The notes below the pieces were generated by a model. It did no database searches and was not told where the DNA came from. It saw nothing but the letters and a program-made list of their open reading frames with translations. This document shows, one piece after another, positions 57,512-64,000 of a DNA stretch of 64,000 nucleotides. Position 1 is the stretch's first letter. Each line of letters starts with the position of its first letter. The position numbers and the translations under genes are program-made. Source of the DNA: Zhengitettix transpicula (taxonomy: Eukaryota > Arthropoda > Insecta > Orthoptera > Tetrigidae); contig CM073591.1 in assembly GCA_037074705.1 (NCBI GenBank), positions 91,175,532 to 91,239,531 of the forward strand, given 5' to 3'.

Positions 57512-57652
57512 AGAGCCAAACAGTTGGCCAGCCAGCTGTGTGAGGAAGTGGGGCTGAAAAGCAACGTTGACCTTCCAGATAACCCTCGCCTCTTCATGGC
57601 ACCGAGCTGCTTTTCTAAGGGAGTAGTTTTATGCACGTGCATTTTTCCATGA
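57512..57652 (+). CDS. Candidate terminal exon, unrecognised protein
   Basis: A GC-rich island in AT-rich DNA. Following ttttctggttatttgtag, a pyrimidine-rich tract with an AG, an open stretch of 46 codons runs to TGA at 57650-57652: RAKQLASQLCEEVGLKSNVD, LPDNPRLFMAPSCFSKGVVL, CTCIFP. An in-frame TAG sits exactly at the acceptor and there is no upstream ATG, so it would be read only after splicing. The composition (charged helix, then a Pro/Cys-rich end) looks like protein rather than AT noise, and codon third positions are G/C-rich unlike the flanks. I do not recognise the family. A decayed transposon or retropseudogene piece is the main alternative. Confidence 0.35.
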   Translation, partial: RAKQLASQLCEEVGLKSNVDLPDNPRLFMAPSCFSKGVVLCTCIFP

Positions 57653-58080
57653 CAAAAGGCACCTAACTGAATCTATAATATGCAAGTTCTCATATGAAGT
57701 CAATGACATTTTTTCTAAATGGCGTCAATTATATATGTGAAATGGAAAGGCGGGGGGGGGGGGGATTCAAGTTTTGCAATGATCCAGACTGAATCATTGT
57801 TATTCGTGTTTTACATAAGTACAAAAGATCTAGGGGTTTAAGTTTAAAAAAAGCTAGGATGATGTTAACGTTATTCATCGACTAAATACTGTAGTTGTAT
57901 AACAAAATATTCTAATTTCGGAATCAAGTGTATATCTAAAAAAGATTTAAATTATTACAGTTTTTGAAAAAAAAATCGAAACTATATCTGATTTATAAGA
58001 AAACTAAACTAGTTAAATAGTCAAAACATTTATTTAGAAATTATTTAAAAATTACTTATCTTACACAATTTAAAATTCAA
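57653..58080. other. Anonymous DNA with a G13 run
   Basis: G13 at 57752-57764; nothing else recognised. Confidence 0.6.
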
Positions 58081-58126
58081 CGTAACGTTTCTTCCCTTTC
58101 TTTAGGGACTTCTTCAGACGTTATCT
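58081..58126 (-). ncRNA. Best-preserved hammerhead-like motif in the window
   Basis: Read on the minus strand: helix I 5' strand taacgt, CTGAAGA box (58111-58117), helix II tccct/aggga with a 6-base loop, GAAA, ACGT (self-complementary, in place of helix III), T at the cleavage position, then helix I 3' strand acgttg. Helix I pairs over 6 bases (one G-U). All core bases of CUGANGA and GAAA are present. Lacking a real helix III, it should resemble the small variants reported from Penelope-like elements that cleave as dimers. Cleavage itself is not shown here. Confidence 0.68.
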
Positions 58127-59004
58127 AAAAAAATATTTGAGAAATATAATCAAAAAACAAAAGATTGAATCTCAAACAATTAGATAAGTATAATATGGTT
58201 ACTAACATAATAAAAGAAACTATTGAAGTAAGAAAATTTCGAACACCTCTATCAACTTTCATAGTTGAAATTAGAGTAAACAATGTCAATCATCATACAC
58301 TTTACAGAGTTTAAATAGTTGTATCTGAATTTCTTACACACAAGAATTAAACATTCAAAAATACAAGAAGACATTATTTTAATTCATAACAGGAATTTAA
58401 ATTTTGTCTATCATTCTTTTCATTAATTGAATTTATATTAGACCTAATATCTAGCAATTTGCTAAGATCTTTAAATTAATCAATTTTATATGTTTACATG
58501 TTTGGTCAAAACATATTGTTTTTCTGGTGGTTGTTTTAGATTAGCAAAATTGTATTTTAATTCCAGTGTGAAGCTTTCGTTTTGTCTGACCTATGTAATA
58601 GGCATTACAATACAAACATTCAATTTTGTATTCGAAATTATGTTTATCCAAATTTTGTTATACACCCTTCCAAATGTTAACGAAATTCAAATTGTTATAT
58701 GATTTAAATATTATCCCAACTCCTTAATTAGCAAACAGGTTGATTAATTTAAATTTTATGTTTCCTTTAAATGTGAAAACAATGTAGCCCATATTTTTTT
58801 TGGTTGTGGGTGAATTATGTTTATATATAATTGAGTTCAATCTACTTTTAAATGTTTATTAAAGAATATAGAGGAGTTCTAAATTTTTACTTAAATCGTT
58901 TATTCAAATTTAATCATATTTAAATTGTTTCTTTAATCGTGTAAGTAATTTATTTATTTGGATTCAAATTATTTTTGTTTTTTTATTATTTGTCAAATAA
59001 TTTT

Positions 59005-59052
59005 TTTATAACGTCTGTAGAAGTCCCTAAAGAAATGAAAGAAACGTTAAAC
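59005..59052 (+). ncRNA. Hammerhead-like motif, plus-strand partner
   Basis: CTGTAGA (A6 changed) at 59015-59021, aagtccctaaagaaatgaaa with weakened helix II, intact GAAACGTT, and a helix I 3' side changed to aaac. Decayed copy of the 58.08-kb motif. Confidence 0.5.
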
Positions 59053-59070
59053 TACAAGGGTAATTATTAA

Positions 59071-59128
59071 GCGACGTTTGTATGACCTAAGGAAGATGAC
59101 GGAGCAAGTCATTGAAACGTCGCACAAC
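59071..59128 (+). ncRNA. Third hammerhead-like motif of the 59-kb cluster
   Basis: gcgacgttt at 59071-59079 is the inverse of aaacgtcgc at 59115-59123. Between them lie CTAAGGA (G5 changed), a 6-bp helix II gatgac/gtcatt (one wobble), and GAAACGTC. The sequence after the motif is a different family from C and F. Confidence 0.42.
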
Positions 59129-62098
59129 CATTTGGGTTAGAAGCCCGAGAACTGCTGTTTAGGATTCTTCAGAATACTAGCATCGGTCTGTTACCATTAA
59201 TGGGATCTTATTTGCTAAGTAAAACCAGAGAAACAAGGAAGTACCTACGGACAAAATCCTTACCTGCTTCGGTAAGTGGAATTCCTTGGCTGCAGAAGTC
59301 TTCCAGACTATTTGGTAATATTCCAGATCAGTGAATAAATTCTTAATTAAGTTTTGGAGAAAGAATTAAATACTATTTATATATTTAATATTTAGTATTC
59401 CCAATCGTTTTAGTTAATTGCAGTAAATATTTTTGTCTTTTAATAACTATCACCACGCATTATTTTCGAATGTTCCTTCTCATTGAAATTTCCTCAGTTG
59501 ATACATGCAAGGGTCGTTTGGGAAGTTATCGACCTGACATGACTTCAATACTTAGTTCAAGTATTATCTGTTAGATGGCACACCACACTTTTCAATCGCG
59601 TTTCTTGCATTGTTTGAACGATATAGACAACTAAAGAAGTGATAGTATAGTGTGAAAATGGATACAATAGAAGTTATAAAATACTCTCTTATCAATGATT
59701 TAACTCCCACAGCTATAAAATAGGAGTTAGATTCGACATTTAACGAATATTCAGTACCGTTTCAACTATAAATAAGTGGGCAGCTCAATTCAAGCGTTGC
59801 CGAACAATCGTGTCAGGAACGTTTTTAATTGACATTTGGTTTTGAAAGAGCTATTTCTGTGATGGCTGCCGCGTTGACTAGAAACGCACTCAAATGCACA
59901 TATCTCAGCAGTGTTTGGTGCTTTTTATACAAAAAGTGAGGTTTCCTTTGTTTCAACTTCAGAGTTGAAGCAACAGTAAGAACGGTGGACGAATGCTGGG
60001 GGAAGTGCTCCGAAGAAAGCAAACAAAAACTTTTCCATAAAAGGGAAAAGCAATGGGCACTATGTTAAGGTAAGCTCTTCTACACTATTTAGCGAAATGG
60101 GGAAACAATCACCGGAGAACAATTGAAGCAAAGCATTTAGACCAGGAATTCCTAACAATGTCCCGGTGGAACCCTTGAGGATCGACGGAAATTTAAAAAA
60201 GAGCCTCTATATATAGTATTTCGATGATATATTGAGTGTCCGAAGTTAACTTTTCTTCTTTAATTTTTATGGAATGTTATTATTGGATAATAAATAAATT
60301 ACCAGATATATTTTCTTCATTAAAAACATTTGAATCTGATTCATGATGTTTGATTTTTCACTCTAAAATTGGTTTGTTGATTCCCTCCCATTTTAAATCG
60401 AAATTATTTTCCATGCTTTGAATATTTTATGCAACTTTCTGCTGTTGAAAAACGTTATTAATGTCGTTAACAATAAAATCTACACAGACCACTTGAACAA
60501 AATTAAAATAAATTACTTAGCCTGTAACAAAGATTTTGAAAGTTGTGGTATTCCGTTTTGTATTATAAAGCGACATAGTCAATAAAGATTTTTTGCTGCA
60601 AGATGAATATCTTGAAATTACGTATAATTTGGAAGATAAAATCACCGTTCAAAAATGTGGTTCTGCCAATTTTGAGCTTGTAAAGATATTCGACACACTA
60701 CATGAAATTAACACATATCACCGAGCATGTTTTTAACTTTTCATAATTTACTTGCTTGAGGCAGGATTTAGTCACGTTAAAAATTTATTAAGAAAACTAG
60801 AAATCATTAAACATTATAGAACACAGTGATTTATGAGTATTAACTAATTTTACATATATATATATATATATATATATATAAGTCTTATTTAAAAGCGTCA
60901 ACCACAACCATCGCATTAAATTATATACAAATTATAATTAAAGGTCACTAAAATTGAAAAATTGTTCAATAAAATACATATTTATATTTTTTATTTTAGT
61001 TACTAGGTTCTCCTGGAACTACATCTTGGTTTTGAACACATGAAAGTATTTACGCATTATAATAAAAAAATTATATGGCCTATTCAAAGGAAAAAAGTTG
61101 TTACAGAGGGCGAATTAGAAAAAAGTGCGTTATTCATGCATAGAAAGAAGTTGTTATAAAGTCTCCGTTAATATAGTTTATAATGAATTACATCAATTTC
61201 CCTTAGAGTTGTTCCACATGCACCATATTCAATATATTTAGTTCCAATAGATTATTTTCAGTGCCTGAAACCGAAATCTGGCTTGCTGGACGAAGGGTTG
61301 CACCAAATGAAGAAGTCATTGCTTAGATTCAGAAATTATTTTATGATGAATTATAAAGAACCTGGACATCGAGAATTTTTTAAAAGGAGACTACGCTTAA
61401 TAAAAGAAAATAATCATTTGGCATAATAACTTATTTGTTTCTTACTCGGCCCCGTGAACTTTCGGAAACACAAGTTGTACAAGAAATGAAATAGTTTCGC
61501 ACACGTGGTTATAACTGAAAAATAGTTACTAAAAAATGCAATCTTTCTCGGTGTACAGAATAAAACCTTCTCGGGCTTCTAACCGAGTAAAAAAATCTAT
61601 GCCCTACGTTTCTATGACGTTCACAGTAATCGTCTTCTAGCAAAGAAAAATAGTTGTCTATAGCAGCTACTTTTAGTTTCATCAAGAATTGGACAAAATC
61701 CTGTCTGTGAACAACGAAGAACACTTTCTACAGTCATTTAAGATCAATACAAATTAAGTTTGCAGCGTTAGAATTATCATTGACATAAAAAAAAAGTTTT
61801 AACACTGTTTGGGTATATTTGTATTAATAAACATTTTTTTAGTCACGAGATCTTGTAGATATGTCAGGAAATGTCGAATGCGATATATCGGGGATTCCAG
61901 AACTTCGGTGGTATATTGTATTTATTCAGTAAATATTTAGAATCGCATTGACTAAATACCGGGGAAACCAAACAAACTTAGCCGCAGGGAAAAAAAACTA
62001 CCGAAACCACAGTCGTCGGTTTTCTAGAAAACGCCTCTGTAATTCACATGAAGCATAGAATCGTCTGTGGAATGTAATTATTAGTGACTGTAATATAT
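59129..62098. other. Anonymous AT-rich DNA
   Basis: No gene recognised. Minus-strand frames at 59825-60022 and 61509-61724 lack domains. (TA)n at 60852-60880. Confidence 0.5.
60852..60880. repeat. (TA)n microsatellite
   Basis: About 14 uninterrupted TA units. Confidence 0.95.
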
Positions 62099-62746
62099 AT
62101 ATTGTAGCAATAGTTAATTAAGCCATTAATTGTTTGGTTATAATTTGAATTGTTTTGATAAATGAATTGTAGCGGTATTTGAGCGACCAAAGCGACAATA
62201 GCGCTGAGCTCTGTTGCTTTGTTGAAGAGCCGAAATGGCGATTGTGCGCGCAAAAGTAAAGTTAGTCTACGTCTACGGTCAGCCACGAAAGGATAGACAA
62301 CCAAATCTGCATACGAGGAGTCTACGTCTACGGTCAGCCACGAGAGGAGAGACATTAAAGCTACAAAAGAATGCTGGTACCAGTCGGACATTATGTGAGT
62401 AACCAAAACTTTGATAATCATATTTGTTAACGATAACTAAAAGGGTAAAGTCAGATTTCGTTCATCTTTCATTTCGTTCAAGTTTAATTTCTTTACATTT
62501 AACTTTCTTTCATTTATCGACATTTTATTTTTAGGTTAATCAGTTTATTAAATCACTTTTCTTTTAATTATCAAACCCAGTTACGAGAAGAGATATTAAT
62601 TTGATTGTGAATGTAAATGAATAAATAATAAATTAATTTCTCATAATCTTTTAATCTATTTAACCTTTTCATTTTTAATATTACATTAAATGGCTACCAC
62701 AACGTGGGGCTAAATTAAACGACTAATTTGTTGACTATTACAATAT
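62099..62746 (+). mobile_element. LTR relic E5: LTR, primer-binding-like site and 3' LTR stub
   Basis: Body 62103-62742, flanked by ATAT on both sides. The plus strand is sense: LTR 62103-62685 (tgtagcaatagttaattaag to ttttaatattaca), then ttaaatggctaccacaacgt and gggg, a primer-binding-site-like motif (compare TGGCGCCCAACGTGGGG). The last part, aaacgactaatttgttgact then attaca, matches the end of the other LTRs (cctcattgttgattattaca in E4). The insertion therefore keeps both outer ends and has lost everything between. The 125-codon minus-strand frame across it is an artefact. Confidence 0.8.
62265..62355. repeat. Internal 54-bp-period duplication in E5
   Basis: gtctacgtctacggtcagcc appears twice, starting near 62263 and 62318, each followed by acgaRaggaKagac. 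Confidence 0.8.
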
Positions 62747-64000
62747 ATATTTGTTTGATCCTTACACGGTCCTATACTATTCAACCGATTGTGATGGAAC
62801 TTTGCTGACACGTGCGCGAAAGGCCATTACATAATTGTACCCCGAAAACAACTGCGATTGGTATATAATTCAGGGTTATGTTTAATTCTGACATTCAACA
62901 TGTCGATTAAGTTGGAGTACAGCCCCCTAGTAGTGGGTGTGGACAAGGGCGGTAAAATGTTCCGCGTACAATCTTAAACGCGTGGAACAAATTCCACCAA
63001 AATTTTTACACATGTTACTTACGATCGAGGAACAAACACTGGATGGGTAATATACGTCTAGCACTTATAAGGGTGGGGTAGAGAGTACCGGATTATTAAT
63101 GACTCATAAAATACCGGTGGTATTTCTATCTCTCTCTAGATATCACGAGTATTTTCACGTTTCTTAAGGTACTGGAGTATTAAATATATACAGTTTTTTA
63201 GACTTTTAAAAAAAATTATTATGCTTATTTAAGGTACAGTGAATCGTTATGTCAGTTATTATGAAATTAACATTACGTCGACAGAGGTAGATGTTAAAAA
63301 AAATTTCGTTCTTTATGCCAGTTAAATCAACGTGTTGATCAAGAAATTAGAGTCGAAATAAATTATTTTACGGGCTATTATAAATAAATACCGGGGCAAC
63401 GGCGAGCACTCGACCAGTACTTTTTAATTAATTTTCTTAATAAACGCCTTATAAAAAACAGCTCTTCTCAGAATGTGTCCGATTTAGTTTGCTTTCCTTC
63501 GAAGAAGTGTTCTCATAATGAATTTTTATTCAAGTGCCTTATTTGGAGCATCTTCATTTGTTACTCTTTGTGTCCATTTAAGGTTTTCCATAGCTGTGCA
63601 GCACCCTACATTTTCTTCCTTTCTTGTTTAGACAAAAGAAGTATTTTGTCCAGAATTGGGTCATTGACTGCTCACGTTTAATTTGGAAGGATATGAATAT
63701 ATGTAATTATGACACTACCACTTTTATCAGCGTACTCCTCGTAAGTAAGTGTTACAATATGCTGCGGAGTAATATTTCCCAGCACATTCGTGTGAAGTAC
63801 GTAGTTTCTTCGTGGCGTGGCGACCCACGGTGAGCTATCGATACCGGAAAGGCGACGATAGTTTCGGCCCGATAAGAACCAACGAAAATTTCTACGTGTA
63901 CAGTCAGCCGTCCTGTTTCCGCGGAACTAGACCTGCTGCTAAATCAATCATTTATAATTAGCTGGGTGGTTCGCCAGCATCCGGTATACACAAAGGCAGA
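62747..64000. other. Anonymous DNA, GC-richer at the right edge
   Basis: No gene recognised. From about 63780 the sequence becomes GC-richer (gtggcgtggcgacccacggt) and continues out of the window. A strong donor-like cgtaagtaagt lies at about 63739-63749 after an open stretch (63624-63833 frame). Too little is visible to call an exon. Confidence 0.35.

Larger units (their letters stand above)
58081..59055 (-). pseudogene. Penelope-like element relic between inverted hammerhead-bearing ends
   Basis: On the minus strand YKIECLYCNAYYIGQTKR then KLHTG (58634-58565) gives a clear GIY-YIG motif of a family different from the one at 13 kb. The expected C-terminal segment follows toward 58440 in decayed form (DLSKLLDIRSNI). 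The relic is bounded by two inverted copies of one terminal motif: 58081-58126 (minus) and 59005-59052 (plus), which share gtccctaaagaaa. A Penelope-like element with terminal repeats in inverted orientation is a known arrangement. The reverse transcriptase region at 58650-58990 is unreadable. Confidence 0.72.

Noticed and set aside
62044..62421. 125-codon minus-strand frame
   Set aside because: Lies inside and antisense to LTR relic E5.
1..64000. CRISPR array, operons, bacterial promoters or prophage
   Set aside because: No regular spaced repeats, no prokaryotic gene density; content is that of an animal genome.

Overview
This window looks like AT-rich, gene-poor intergenic or large-intron DNA from an insect-like animal. 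The grounds are the very low coding density, the many diverged transposable-element relics with arthropod-typical families (I/Jockey-like and RTE-like LINEs, Penelope-like elements, gypsy-type LTRs, a mariner), and long (TA)n/(CT)n arrays. A cockroach- or other polyneopteran-like genome would fit, but that is inference. I found no intact host protein gene, no tRNA or rRNA gene, no CRISPR array and nothing prokaryotic. Nearly all readable protein similarity comes from broken retroelements.

Layout. 0-9 kb: mostly anonymous AT-rich DNA with one non-coding retroposon (family A), short Penelope-derived units and one possible exon. 9.4-16.5 kb: a dense mobile-element block with LINE tails, an RNase H fragment of a LINE split by a family A insertion that has a 15-bp target-site duplication, a Penelope-like endonuclease fragment, and a broken RTE-like reverse transcriptase on the minus strand. 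17-20 kb: microsatellites, family A and the first LTR relic. 22-32 kb: a LINE 3' end, a tRNA-derived SINE carrying the same 3' tail, more foldback Penelope units, an LTR and two family A copies. 34-38 kb: unrecognised GC-richer segments and a dead mariner. 39-48 kb: LTR relics, hammerhead-like motifs in and near Penelope-type inverted repeats, a terminal-inverted-repeat DNA element and a LINE tail. 48-59 kb: three Penelope-like GIY-YIG relics, a possible terminal exon and the best-preserved hammerhead-like motif. 59-64 kb: mostly anonymous DNA with an LTR relic that retains a primer-binding-site-like motif.

The most interesting theme is the Penelope-derived material. At least sixteen places show a hammerhead-ribozyme-like core (CUGANGA box, helix II hairpin, GAAA box, then a self-complementary ACGU in place of helix III). 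Several lie in short foldback units of about 125-320 bp, four of them bounded by 12-14 bp direct repeats that look like target-site duplications. Helix II shows paired compensatory changes between copies. The copy at 58081-58126 on the minus strand keeps every core element. Hammerhead variants in Penelope-like elements are known in general; the discrete foldback insertions carrying them here look like a non-autonomous derivative family worth following up.
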